Positions 6,282 through 12,704 of a DNA stretch of 12,704 nucleotides are shown here, piece by piece (the stretch's first letter is position 1; the number at the start of each line of letters is the position of its first letter). A program made the translations under genes and the position numbers. The notes beneath the pieces were generated by a model that was not told the origin of the DNA, made no database searches, and saw only the letters and a list, made by a program, of their open reading frames with translations. Where the stretch lies: NCBI GenBank assembly GCA_905373605.1, contig CAJPTO010000070.1:1-12704 (forward strand). The letters are read 5' to 3'. This DNA is from an uncultured Prevotella sp. GTDB taxonomy: Bacteria > Bacteroidota > Bacteroidia > Bacteroidales > Bacteroidaceae.

Positions 6282-8486
6282 ATGAAAAAAGTGATTTTAT
6301 CCTGTATGGCATTTCTCTTGTCGGCAGCCGCTGTTTCTGCACGTGGCAGCCTTGATTTGAAGCAAATAACCAACGGAACGTATTCGGCTAGCTACATCAC
6401 GGGGATTAAACCCATTGAAGGCACCGACCTCTATGCGCAAATAAGCGACGACGGGCAACGCATCGTGCGTTACTCTTTCAAAACGGGCAAACAAGTGGAC
6501 GTGCTTTTCGATGTGAACAACACGCAAGGACAAAAGGTGAAGTCGTTCGACAGCTACATTCTTTCGCCCGACGGAACCCGAATTCTTATCTGCACCAACT
6601 CGCAAAAGATATATAGGCGCACTTTTAAAGCCACCTATTATATATATACGGTGGCTTCGCGACGGCTGGATAAGCTTTCAGATGGCGGACCACAGCAAAA
6701 TCCAACGTGGTCGCCCGACAGCAGGCAAGTGGCTTTCGTGCGCGACAACAACATCTTCCTCGTGAAACTGCTCTACGACAATGCTGAAAGCCAAGTGACA
6801 AAAGACGGAAAGATAAACGAAGTGATTAATGGCGTGCCAGATTGGGTGAACGAAGAAGAGTTCGGCGTTAGCAGTTCGTTGGTGTTTAACGCCGATGGAA
6901 CGATGATTTGCTGGGTGCGCTATGATGAAAAAGACGTGAAAACTTTTTCATTGCAGATGTATAAGGGCCTAAATCCCAAGCATAATGAGAACGAAACCTA
7001 CCCCTCGCTATTCTCTTATAAGTATCCAAAGGCGGGCGAAGACAATGCAAAAGTGTCGGTTTGGAGCTTTGACATCAAGTCGCGACAAACCAGAAAACTT
7101 GATGTTCCATTGGATGCAGATGGTTACATTCCACGGATAAAGACCACAACCAATGCCGACATGATTCTGGTTTACACCATGAACCGCCACCAAGACGTGC
7201 TTAACGTCTACACGGTGAACCCACGAAGCACCGTGGCACAACTGCTGGTGAGGGAGAAAAGTGACAAATACGTGAAAGAAGAGGCCATCGAGAACATTTC
7301 TGTTTACAGCAATTGTTTCTTGCTTCCCAGCGACCGCGATGGTTACATGCACTTGTATATGTACGACATGGGCGGAAAACAAATACGCAAGATTGGCGAT
7401 GGCAACTTCGACATAACGCACGTGTATGGCTATGATGAGAAAACGGGTGATGTTTTCTACCAAGCAGCCGCACCAACGGCACACGACAGGCAGGTGTTTG
7501 TGAACCACAAAAACGGCAAAACCGAATGTCTGTCTAGACAAAACGGTTGGAACAGTGCTATTTTTTCGGGCGACCTGAAATATTTCATCAACACGTGGAG
7601 CAATGCCACCACGCCATACATCTTCACTTTGTGTGATGCTCGCGGCAAAGTGGTTTCAACGCTGCTTGACAACAAGCAACTGGCAGCCAAATACCAACAA
7701 GAGGGGCTTCCTTCGCCAGAATTTTTCTCGTTTACCACCAACGACGGCGTGAAACTAGACGGTTGGATGGTTAAGCCCACCAACTTTTCGCCATCTAAGA
7801 AATATCCTGTCATCATGTTTCAGTACAGCGGACCAGGTAGTCAGCAGGTTGTAAACTCGTGGAGCATAGGTTCGATGGGGCAAGGAGCACTCTTTGACAG
7901 GTATCTAGCACAAGAAGGCTTCATCGTTGTGTGTGTAGACGGGCGCGGAACTGGCGGAAGAGGTTCGGCTTTCGAAAAGTCCATCTACCTGAATTTGGGC
8001 AAATTGGAGTCGCAAGACCAAGTGGCAACGGCACGTTATCTCGCCTCCTTGCCCTACGTAGACGGCAACAACATCGGCATTTGGGGCTGGAGCTTTGGTG
8101 GATTTAACACCCTGATGAGCATGAGTACGGGTGATAAGGCCTTTAAGGCTGGCGTTGCGGTGGCTCCGCCCACTTCTTTCCGCTTCTACGACACCATTTA
8201 TACGGAGCGATATATGCGCACTCCGAAAGAAAACGGCAAGGGATACGACGACAATGCCATGACGCGCGCCAACAATCTGCATGGTGCATTGCTTATTTGC
8301 CACGGACTGGCTGATGATAATGTGCATCCGCAAAACACTTTCGAATATGCAGAGGTGCTTGTTCAAGCCGACAAAGACTTTAAGGAATTGTATTACACCA
8401 ACCGCAACCACGGCATTTACGGCGGAAACACACGTAATCACCTGCTACGCCAGATAACCAACTTCTTTAAGGAACAGCTAAAATAA
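6282..8486 (+). CDS. dpp4: Dipeptidyl peptidase IV (S9B serine exopeptidase), exported
   Basis: DPP IV removes Xaa-Pro (and Xaa-Ala) dipeptides from peptide N-termini; in asaccharolytic and oral Bacteroidota it works in the periplasm to feed dipeptide uptake. The 734-residue protein has a signal peptide (MKKVILSCMAFLLSAAAVSA). A beta-propeller region covers about residues 40-480, followed by an alpha/beta-hydrolase domain. The catalytic triad is S604 (GWSFGG), D678 (ADDNVH) and H710 (NHGIYGG), with the spacing known from mammalian DPP IV. The dipeptide-anchoring glutamates are in DWVNEEEF (187-194). Other conserved stretches are YKYPKAGE, DADGYIPRI, QYSGPGSQQV and CVDGRGTGGRG. The overall resemblance to Porphyromonas gingivalis DPPIV is strong from memory. 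It is monocistronic from its own promoter. A prolyl tripeptidyl peptidase is the closest alternative. Confidence 0.93.
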   Translation: MKKVILSCMAFLLSAAAVSARGSLDLKQITNGTYSASYITGIKPIEGTDLYAQISDDGQRIVRYSFKTGKQVDVLFDVNNTQGQKVKSFDSYILSPDGTRILICTNSQKIYRRTFKATYYIYTVASRRLDKLSDGGPQQNPTWSPDSRQVAFVRDNNIFLVKLLYDNAESQVTKDGKINEVINGVPDWVNEEEFGVSSSLVFNADGTMICWVRYDEKDVKTFSLQMYKGLNPKHNENETYPSLFSYKYPKAGEDNAKVSVWSFDIKSRQTRKLDVPLDADGYIPRIKTTTNADMILVYTMNRHQDVLNVYTVNPRSTVAQLLVREKSDKYVKEEAIENISVYSNCFLLPSDRDGYMHLYMYDMGGKQIRKIGDGNFDITHVYGYDEKTGDVFYQAAAPTAHDRQVFVNHKNGKTECLSRQNGWNSAIFSGDLKYFINTWSNATTPYIFTLCDARGKVVSTLLDNKQLAAKYQQEGLPSPEFFSFTTNDGVKLDGWMVKPTNFSPSKKYPVIMFQYSGPGSQQVVNSWSIGSMGQGALFDRYLAQEGFIVVCVDGRGTGGRGSAFEKSIYLNLGKLESQDQVATARYLASLPYVDGNNIGIWGWSFGGFNTLMSMSTGDKAFKAGVAVAPPTSFRFYDTIYTERYMRTPKENGKGYDDNAMTRANNLHGALLICHGLADDNVHPQNTFEYAEVLVQADKDFKELYYTNRNHGIYGGNTRNHLLRQITNFFKEQLK

Positions 8487-9085
8487 GCCCACTTTAGGAA
8501 CATGCTAAACATAGGTAAAAGAAATCGAACTGTTAAGCTGTTGGCGTGTGGGCCGTTTGCTGGTTCGCCGCACGAGCAATGAAGTAGAAACCACGTTCGA
8601 AAAGGTAAAGTAAGACGCTACCTCTCGACTAAACGGAGCCGTTACAAGGCTTTAGATGCTGGCATCGGGCCTATTCTGTTGTCAGGCACTCCGTTTATCG
8701 AGAGGTAGCGTCTTCTTTTGTAGTCAAGGGCATAAAAAAGCCTTTCGTTATGTACGGCAAAAACAAGGAAACATATGACCATTCAAAATCAAGATGGATA
8801 CCATAAACCGTGATTGGCGCACATACTGTGAGCAATGCATAAGTCCAAACCCACTTCGTTCTGACTATAAAATGGCCTTTGCTGTCTTGTTGCTTTTAGC
8901 AAAACAACTTTCGTTTGAAGGGTCAATATAGTGCACGATGCGGCTGAAGCGTAAGCGAAAGGTGGCAGATAAAAGCAAAAAGACAGCAAAGAGCAAACAG
9001 AAAGGGAAAGGGCTTGTGAGCATTTTTTTAGAACCAGCCTGTAATAAAAACCGGCCAAAACAATTCTTTAAGGCCAGCTGTAAGC
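8487..9085. other. Gene-poor region between dpp4 and the DUF1232 gene
   Basis: This convergent intergenic region of about 600 bp contains the inverted repeat at 8612-8714 and otherwise no convincing gene. On the minus strand, one frame reads from an ATG at 9020-9022 for 52 codons (hydrophobic start MLTSPFPFCLLFAVFLLLSA) to a TAG. It then stays open for nearly 40 further codons. Another frame is open from a TTG at 9058 to 8789. Neither resembles a family I know. Confidence 0.5.
8612..8714. repeat. Long imperfect inverted repeat, possible bidirectional terminator or miniature repeat element
   Basis: The left arm 8612-8638 and right arm 8689-8714 are reverse complements over 26 bp: 17 bp (aagacgctacctctcga), one bulged C, then 9 bp (taaacggag). 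The 50-nt loop can extend the stem by CC/GG and contains a small GATG/CATC hairpin. The element lies between convergent genes, 126 bp after the dpp4 stop. The right arm runs into cttcttttg, giving a short T-rich tail on the plus strand. It could be a shared terminator, but the large structured loop also fits a small palindromic repeat or a structured RNA. Confidence 0.7.
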
Positions 9086-9484
9086 TTAAAATTTGATGCT
9101 GTCGGCCTCTTTCACCTCTTCTTCATCAAACCATTTCGAGAGTTTTTCGTGTGCTTTCGTCTTCACGTCTTCGGGTATGTCGGTCCACACCTTACGCAGG
9201 ACGTAGAGCAAAACGCCGAGGTCGTCGCCCAAACCAGCAATGGGAATGGCATCTGGGATAACATCTAGCGGACTGATAAGGTAGCCCAAGGCAGCAACAA
9301 TAATGGTCTTATCCTTCAAAGAAACCGAGTCGCTTTGCAAGGTGTAATACAAAATCAAGGCGGCATACACCAATTTAGCTCCTGCGCGCTTGGCTATTTT
9401 GGATATTTTCTCGATAAACCCGCTTTGTGTAAACTTGTCTTTATACGACATGAAGTCGGGTAGGTCTGTCTTCTGATTTTCCAT
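9086..9484 (-). CDS. YkvA/DUF1232 family membrane-associated protein
   Basis: The 132-residue protein carries the DUF1232 core at about residues 37-98. A hydrophobic segment AKLVYAALILYYTLQ is followed by the signature LGYLISPLDVIPDAIPIAGLGDD (66-88), whose SPLDxIPDxIP pattern defines the family. The C-terminal third is charged (EKLSKWFDEEEVKEAD) and probably cytoplasmic. The function of DUF1232 proteins is not known; the domain occurs in small integral or peripheral membrane proteins. The start at 9482-9484 is the first ATG and gives a normal length; an internal Met at residue 12 is possible. It is the last gene in a leftward run after yihY and a two-TM protein, separated from the latter by a hairpin. 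Confidence 0.9.
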   Translation of the reverse strand: MENQKTDLPDFMSYKDKFTQSGFIEKISKIAKRAGAKLVYAALILYYTLQSDSVSLKDKTIIVAALGYLISPLDVIPDAIPIAGLGDDLGVLLYVLRKVWTDIPEDVKTKAHEKLSKWFDEEEVKEADSIKF

Positions 9485-9528
9485 GTTGTCGATTGTTTTG
9501 ATTTAAAAATTAGTTTGGATATCATTGA

Positions 9529-9562
9529 TAGCCCTTGGCATGCGAAATTTAGCCAAGGGTTA
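9529..9562 (-). terminator. Hairpin at the stop codon of the two-TM protein gene
   Basis: Arms 9529-9539 (tagcccttggc) and 9552-9562 (gccaagggtta) pair over 11 positions with one G-U pair and a 12-nt loop. The second arm contains the TAA stop of the upstream minus-strand gene. There is no uridine run directly after it on the minus strand. It may be an attenuating or mRNA-stabilising hairpin between the two genes rather than a full terminator. Confidence 0.45.
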
Positions 9563-9964
9563 GCTTTTGAAATTCATCACATCTTCAATGTAACGTTCGA
9601 TACGCTCGTCGTGCAAGCCTTTCAATCGCTGTCGCATGCGCATCTTCATGAGTAGCTTTACCAGTGCTGCCAAGCAAAGGCCGATGCCCAATGCCACAAA
9701 GATGGCCCAACTACCCCCTGGCATGTCTTTTTGCGGAAAAGCCGAAAACACCACAACGGGCAACACAATCATCACACCCATGATGGTGTATTGCGTGCGT
9801 ACAGAGCCGGCACTGTCCAGAATGGCTTGCTTGTCAAGCAGGTAATCGTCTATTTCGGCTTTCGTAAGGTTATATTGTTCGGGTTGCGGAAAGCCCGGAA
9901 ACCCGCTTTCCACACGTATCTTGCTAGAAACTCTTTGTTCGAAATCCATCAGTTCTACATGCAT
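9560..9964 (-). CDS. Small protein with two predicted membrane segments, family not recognised
   Basis: A 134-residue protein of unknown function. A soluble N-terminal part (residues 1-58, with FPGFPQPEQYNLTKAEIDDY) is followed by two hydrophobic segments at about 60-76 (TIMGVMIVLPVVVFSAF) and 86-106 (WAIFVALGIGLCLAALVKLLM). A basic, helical C-terminus ends in LKGLHDERIERYIEDVMNF. Both termini are inferred to be cytoplasmic from the positive charges after the second segment. The start could be the ATG at 9964 or MDFEQRV at 9949. It begins 37 bp after the yihY stop, consistent with one operon, and is followed by the DUF1232 gene. The regular amino-acid composition and the position inside a gene run support it being real. 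Confidence 0.75.
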   Translation of the reverse strand: MHVELMDFEQRVSSKIRVESGFPGFPQPEQYNLTKAEIDDYLLDKQAILDSAGSVRTQYTIMGVMIVLPVVVFSAFPQKDMPGGSWAIFVALGIGLCLAALVKLLMKMRMRQRLKGLHDERIERYIEDVMNFKS

Positions 9965-10001
9965 AATCTATTTGCTATATAATGGTTATATGGCTCAAAT
10001 C

Positions 10002-11324
10002 TCAAAGCTTGCTCAACGAAATTTCGTCAAGTTCGCTCAGGTATTTCCGCCTTAGTTTATAAAATTCAACCCATTCTTTGCTTTTGAGGTGCTTGCGCAC
10101 ATCGAGGTCGATGTTCCATTTGCCCGTTGCTTCCAATCGACTCATCATAAATCCCATCGTGAGATGCTTCAAGGCTATGGCGGGCTGGTAGCGCGCTTGC
10201 GTTTCTTTCTCGTCGCCGGCAACGTAAGTAACGAGGTTGGCATTCTGCATGTCGAAGAGCAATTGCTGCACAAGGCGCACGGGGATGTTGGTTTCTAGCT
10301 TCAATTCCACGGCTGTGTAGGCCGGTTTGCCCTCATCGAAGCGCTTGCAAATCTTTCCCAATATCAGGGCACTAAGCATCATTCGGTAGCGATAGCTTAG
10401 GTCGTCTGCTTGCCCCATCAAGTCGAAGCTCTCCATATTCTGACTGGTATAGCTCAATTCTGCACCGAAAAGGCAGATGCTCCACGAGATTTGAACCCAC
10501 AACATGAATAGTGGCAGGGCTGCGAAAGAGCCGTAAATGGCATTGTATGAGGAGAGGAATATTTGCGAATGGATGTAAAACACCTGCAACAGCTGCATGG
10601 CGATGCCCGAAAGTATGCCTGGGAAGAAAGCTGCCGAGAAGTTTACCTTGGTGTTGGGCATAAAGATAAAGAGGCAAACAAACACTGCCGACATCAGCAC
10701 ATAGGGCATGATGGAGATAACAAGCCGCATCATAGGCCCCAAAACCACATATTCGTTGATGTCTTGGGCAAAGGTTGCCATCACGATTGATACACCCGAG
10801 GTGACTACAATGACGATGGGAACTAGGAAGAACATGGCCAAATAGTCGGTTATGGTGCGGAAAAGGCTGCGTGGGTGTTGCACTTGCCAAATGCTGTTGA
10901 ACGCTTTTTCGATGTTACTGATAAGCATCAGCACCGTAAAGAGCATGAACAACAGCCCAATTCCAAGGAAAAGGCCTCCCTTGGTGTGCACTAGATACGA
11001 ATTGACAAAGCCGATAATTGTTTCTGCTGCTTGCGGCTGACTGGACAAAGCATCCCTGAACCACACCTCTATATACTTGGAAAAGCCGAACCCACGCGCA
11101 ATGGCAAACACCACGGCAACAATGGGTACGATGGCAAGGAGTGTGCTGTAGGTGAGTGCCGAAGCCATGTCGGTGACGCTTCGGGTGGTGAAAAACTTCA
11201 CCGTAACCACCAAACGCTTCAACACCATTAGGCACACAAAGACAATGGGCGACACGTCTTCGCGCCGTATCTGCCATAGATCCACTTTAAAAAACCTGCG
11301 GATGGTGTCTAATGTCTTCTTCAT
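10002..11324 (-). CDS. YihY/BrkB family membrane protein
   Basis: The 440-residue protein belongs to the YihY/UPF0761 family, often mislabelled ribonuclease BN. It has about six or seven hydrophobic segments, at approximately residues 25-45, 55-80, 117-138, 158-185, 200-223, 235-255 and 262-290. Conserved family stretches are DMASALTYSTLLAIVPIVAV, SNIEKAFNSIWQV, the PNTKVNF segment before the sixth helix, and SYNAIYGSFAALPLFMLWVQ with SICLFGAELSY. The C-terminal 140 residues are soluble and contain a possible winged-helix-like region (LILGKICKRF to VRLVQQLLFDM), a common Bacteroidota extension. The function of the family is unknown. MKKTLD at 11322-11324 is preferred to the ATG at 11336. The gene starts only 28 nt after the 3' end of rnpB and lacks a clear promoter of its own. 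Confidence 0.9.
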   Translation of the reverse strand: MKKTLDTIRRFFKVDLWQIRREDVSPIVFVCLMVLKRLVVTVKFFTTRSVTDMASALTYSTLLAIVPIVAVVFAIARGFGFSKYIEVWFRDALSSQPQAAETIIGFVNSYLVHTKGGLFLGIGLLFMLFTVLMLISNIEKAFNSIWQVQHPRSLFRTITDYLAMFFLVPIVIVVTSGVSIVMATFAQDINEYVVLGPMMRLVISIMPYVLMSAVFVCLFIFMPNTKVNFSAAFFPGILSGIAMQLLQVFYIHSQIFLSSYNAIYGSFAALPLFMLWVQISWSICLFGAELSYTSQNMESFDLMGQADDLSYRYRMMLSALILGKICKRFDEGKPAYTAVELKLETNIPVRLVQQLLFDMQNANLVTYVAGDEKETQARYQPAIALKHLTMGFMMSRLEATGKWNIDLDVRKHLKSKEWVEFYKLRRKYLSELDEISLSKL

Positions 11325-11352
11325 AAGCACAAGCACAAACGGAAAAGAAAAG

Positions 11353-11758
11353 AAGCAGTGGTCCTGTAAGCCGGGTTCTGTACTTTTTCTGTGCCCCGCG
11401 GGGCATCAAAAAAGTGCCTGCCATTTATCTAGACCAAGGGTCACCCCGTGGCTCAAGCATTCTACCCTCCATCGTAAACGTGTTTCAGACGGACAACCTT
11501 CGGACGATGGTATACGTGAACTTGCAGCTCCCAGAAGGTACAACCCGATGATCACCCATCGGTTGGTGGTCTCTTACACCGCCTTCTCACCCTTACTCCA
11601 AGGCGAACGCTACGAGAGGTGCGCCAAGGAGCGGTTATTTTCTTCTACCTTTACCTGCTGTCGCCAACAGCTTCCATTTTCAGAAGTGGGATGTCCTGTG
11701 CTGCCCGGACTTTCCTCTCGCATCTTTTGATGCCAGCGACAGAGCCGGACCACTGCTT
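11353..11758 (-). ncRNA. rnpB: RNase P RNA, bacterial class A
   Basis: This is the catalytic RNA of RNase P, which matures tRNA 5' ends. On the minus strand the terminal P1 helix is formed by AAGCAGTGGTCC (11747-11758) and GGACCACTGCTT (11353-11364). Inside are the universal P4 strand GAGGAAAGTCCGGGC (11703-11717) and the matching 3' block ACAGAACCCGGCTTACAG. Also present are a P10/P12-like region (GTAAGGGTGAGAAGGCGGTG then TAAGAGACCACC), a GGGGTGACCC hairpin that fits P18 with a GNRA loop, and the TCTAGATAAATGGCAG segment. The length of about 406 nt is normal. The ends are inferred from P1 pairing. A T-rich run (cttcttttctttt) follows the 3' end. A long hairpin at 11382-11415 replaces the usual short P19 region. 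Confidence 0.96.
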
Positions 11759-11766
11759 TTAGTTTG

Positions 11767-11801
11767 CAAATATAGTTATTTTTTACGGTATTAAGTGCAA
11801 A
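11767..11801 (-). promoter_or_regulatory. Promoter of rnpB
   Basis: On the minus strand TTTG (11798-11801), a 23-bp spacer and TATATTTG (11767-11774) fit the Bacteroidota promoter pattern, with an exact -7 box. The box ends 8 nt before the inferred rnpB 5' end at 11758, which agrees with transcription starting directly at the mature 5' end. Confidence 0.65.
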
Positions 11802-12165
11802 TGTATGACAGAAAATGTTACAATTCAATAAAATGGACGGACTTTAAACGTTTTAGAACGGCATTTTTTGATAAAGAAATGGCGGATGACTAGGATGCCG
11901 AGCGAAAGGAAAGACAGCCAAACGGTTAGAAAATGTGGCGTTTTGAGCCAATATTTTTGTTCACGCCAATGGCATTCACCCAAATGATTTTGTACGAAAT
12001 GTATTGTGTTCACCATCCGATTTGAAGTCCACATCGCAGAAAGTAACGACAACTTGCCAACATCACACCGCAAACGTGCGTCAAAATGTAATCGGCGACC
12101 CTGCTGCAATCGCAGTGAAATCTGCCAAAATTGTTCACTTACAACCCATAGAATGGCTGCTTTTC
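11802..12165. other. Divergent intergenic region between rnpB and serS
   Basis: The stretch is unusually long for two housekeeping genes. I find no known RNA family or repeat. A minus-strand frame from ATG 12032-12034 to a TGA at 11825 encodes 69 residues with one hydrophobic helix (TVWLSFLSLGILVI). It is too weakly supported to be called a gene. A short CTGCTGCAATCGCAG stretch near 12100 is not a convincing terminator. Confidence 0.5.
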
Positions 12166-12196
12166 TTTGCAGGAAACAAATTAATTTGTATATTTG
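12166..12196 (+). promoter_or_regulatory. Promoter of serS
   Basis: TTTG at 12166-12169, a 19-bp spacer and TATATTTG at 12189-12196 match the Bacteroidota housekeeping promoter exactly. Transcription would begin near 12203, leaving a leader of about 30 nt before the serS ATG. No T-box or other leader structure fits in this space, and Bacteroidota rarely use T-boxes. Confidence 0.75.
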
Positions 12197-12232
12197 CGAG
12201 CAATTTATAACGTTTAATTCAAAACAAGAACA

Positions 12233-12704
12233 ATGCTTACACTTAAACTCATCAGTGAGGAAACTGAACGTGTGATTAAGGGTTTGGAGAAGAAACACTT
12301 TAAGGGAGCAAGAGAAGCTGTCGAAAAAGTGCTTGAAACCGACAAGCGCAGACGCGAAGCTCAACAGAAGTTGGACAAGAACAAACAAGAAGCAAACAGC
12401 ATGTCGAAGCAAATTGGCATGCTCATGAAGGACGGCAAAGCGCAAGAGGCCGAAGAAGTGAAGGCCAAGGTGGCCATATATAAGGAGAACGACAAGCTGC
12501 TGCAAATGCAAATGGCTGATGCCGAACAAGAACTCGCGGCCTTGCTTTGCAACATTCCCAACATCCCGGCCGACAATGTGCCAGAAGGGAAAGACGCTGC
12601 CGACAATGTGGTGGTGAAAGAAGGCGGCCCCATGCCCCGGCTGGACGGCGACGCGCTGTGCCACTGGGACCTGCTGAAGAAGTACAATCTGGTGGACTTC
12701 GACC
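12233..12704 (+). CDS. serS: Seryl-tRNA synthetase SerS (N-terminal 157 residues, runs off right edge)
   Basis: SerS charges tRNA-Ser with serine in the cytosol. The visible part is the tRNA-binding arm and the beginning of the link to the catalytic domain. After MLTLKLISEETERV comes a long antiparallel coiled coil (about residues 27-105), rich in K, E and Q, that grips the long variable arm of tRNA-Ser. The hallmark NIPNIPADNVPEGKDAADN (107-125) and then DALCHWDLLKKYNLVDFD (140-157) follow, matching the family sequence before catalytic motif 1. The class II motifs 1-3 lie beyond the window. The ATG at 12233-12235 gives the normal N-terminus and follows the promoter by about 30 nt. The gene is divergent from rnpB. 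Confidence 0.95.
   Translation, partial: MLTLKLISEETERVIKGLEKKHFKGAREAVEKVLETDKRRREAQQKLDKNKQEANSMSKQIGMLMKDGKAQEAEEVKAKVAIYKENDKLLQMQMADAEQELAALLCNIPNIPADNVPEGKDAADNVVVKEGGPMPRLDGDALCHWDLLKKYNLVDFD

Noticed and set aside
7008..7541. A 177-codon minus-strand frame inside dpp4
   Set aside because: It is antisense to the beta-propeller region of a well-supported gene, with no recognisable domain.
8789..9058. An 89-codon minus-strand frame with a signal-peptide-like start
   Set aside because: It starts with TTG, has no visible promoter, overlaps another open frame in the same DNA and resembles no known family. It is recorded only as part of the possible repeat region.
10563..11231. Several plus-strand open frames across the yihY gene
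   Set aside because: They lie antisense to conserved YihY membrane segments and have compositions (H, R, C rich) typical of non-coding frames.
11152..11730. A 192-codon plus-strand frame over the rnpB region
   Set aside because: It lies across the RNase P RNA gene and the 5' end of yihY; the conserved RNA blocks explain the sequence.
11825..12664. A 279-codon open frame on the minus strand covering the start of serS
   Set aside because: Most of it is antisense to the clear serS coding region, and its composition (runs of L, F, H) is typical of a reverse-strand shadow of a lysine/glutamate-rich coiled coil. Only the part beyond serS is kept, as a weak finding.
1..12704. CRISPR arrays, insertion sequences, tRNA genes and phage genes
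   Set aside because: I looked for regularly spaced repeats, transposase motifs, cloverleaf-like sequences ending in a CCA-compatible stem, and integrase motifs, and saw none.

Overview
The window looks like core chromosome of a Bacteroidota species, most likely Prevotellaceae. Three signs support this. Promoters follow the Bacteroidota pattern TTTG-N19 to 23-TAnnTTTG and Shine-Dalgarno sequences are not apparent. The gene set includes a gldB-type lipoprotein, a Porphyromonas-like dipeptidyl peptidase IV and a YihY/DUF1232 cluster. The intergenic DNA is AT-rich, while the coding DNA is of moderate GC. I see no insertion sequence, phage gene, CRISPR array, tRNA or rRNA.

Layout, left to right. 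(1) Positions 1-4195 are all on the minus strand: a nucleotidase of the UshA/5'-nucleotidase family, a NudC-type NAD(H) pyrophosphatase, the 23S rRNA/tRNA methylase RlmN, and the start of PdxA (vitamin B6), which runs off the left edge. rlmN and pdxA are 17 bp apart and probably form an operon. (2) A 285-bp AT-rich divergent spacer separates the nucleotidase from a plus-strand GldB-like lipoprotein with a GTG start. That gene converges on, and overlaps by 22 bp, a minus-strand TIGR01212 (YhcC-like) radical SAM gene. A perfect 16-bp inverted repeat lies at the overlap. (3) The radical SAM gene and the plus-strand dipeptidyl peptidase IV gene diverge from a 107-bp spacer whose two promoters abut. 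(4) A gene-poor stretch of about 600 bp (8487-9085) holds a long imperfect inverted repeat and decayed or non-coding sequence. (5) Three minus-strand membrane genes follow: YihY/BrkB, a 134-aa two-TM protein and a DUF1232 protein. (6) The RNase P RNA gene (rnpB, minus strand) lies just upstream of yihY. It is divergent from serS (plus strand), which has a near-perfect promoter and runs off the right edge.

Functionally the window is a mixture of RNA metabolism (rnpB, rlmN, serS), cofactor and nucleotide metabolism (pdxA, nudC, 5'-nucleotidase), envelope proteins (gldB-like, yihY cluster) and periplasmic peptide degradation (DPP IV). I did not find an obviously new multi-gene system. The most unusual items are non-coding: the 8612-8714 inverted repeat, the perfect hairpin inside two convergent genes, the extended hairpin in RNase P RNA, and the very short distance between rnpB and yihY.
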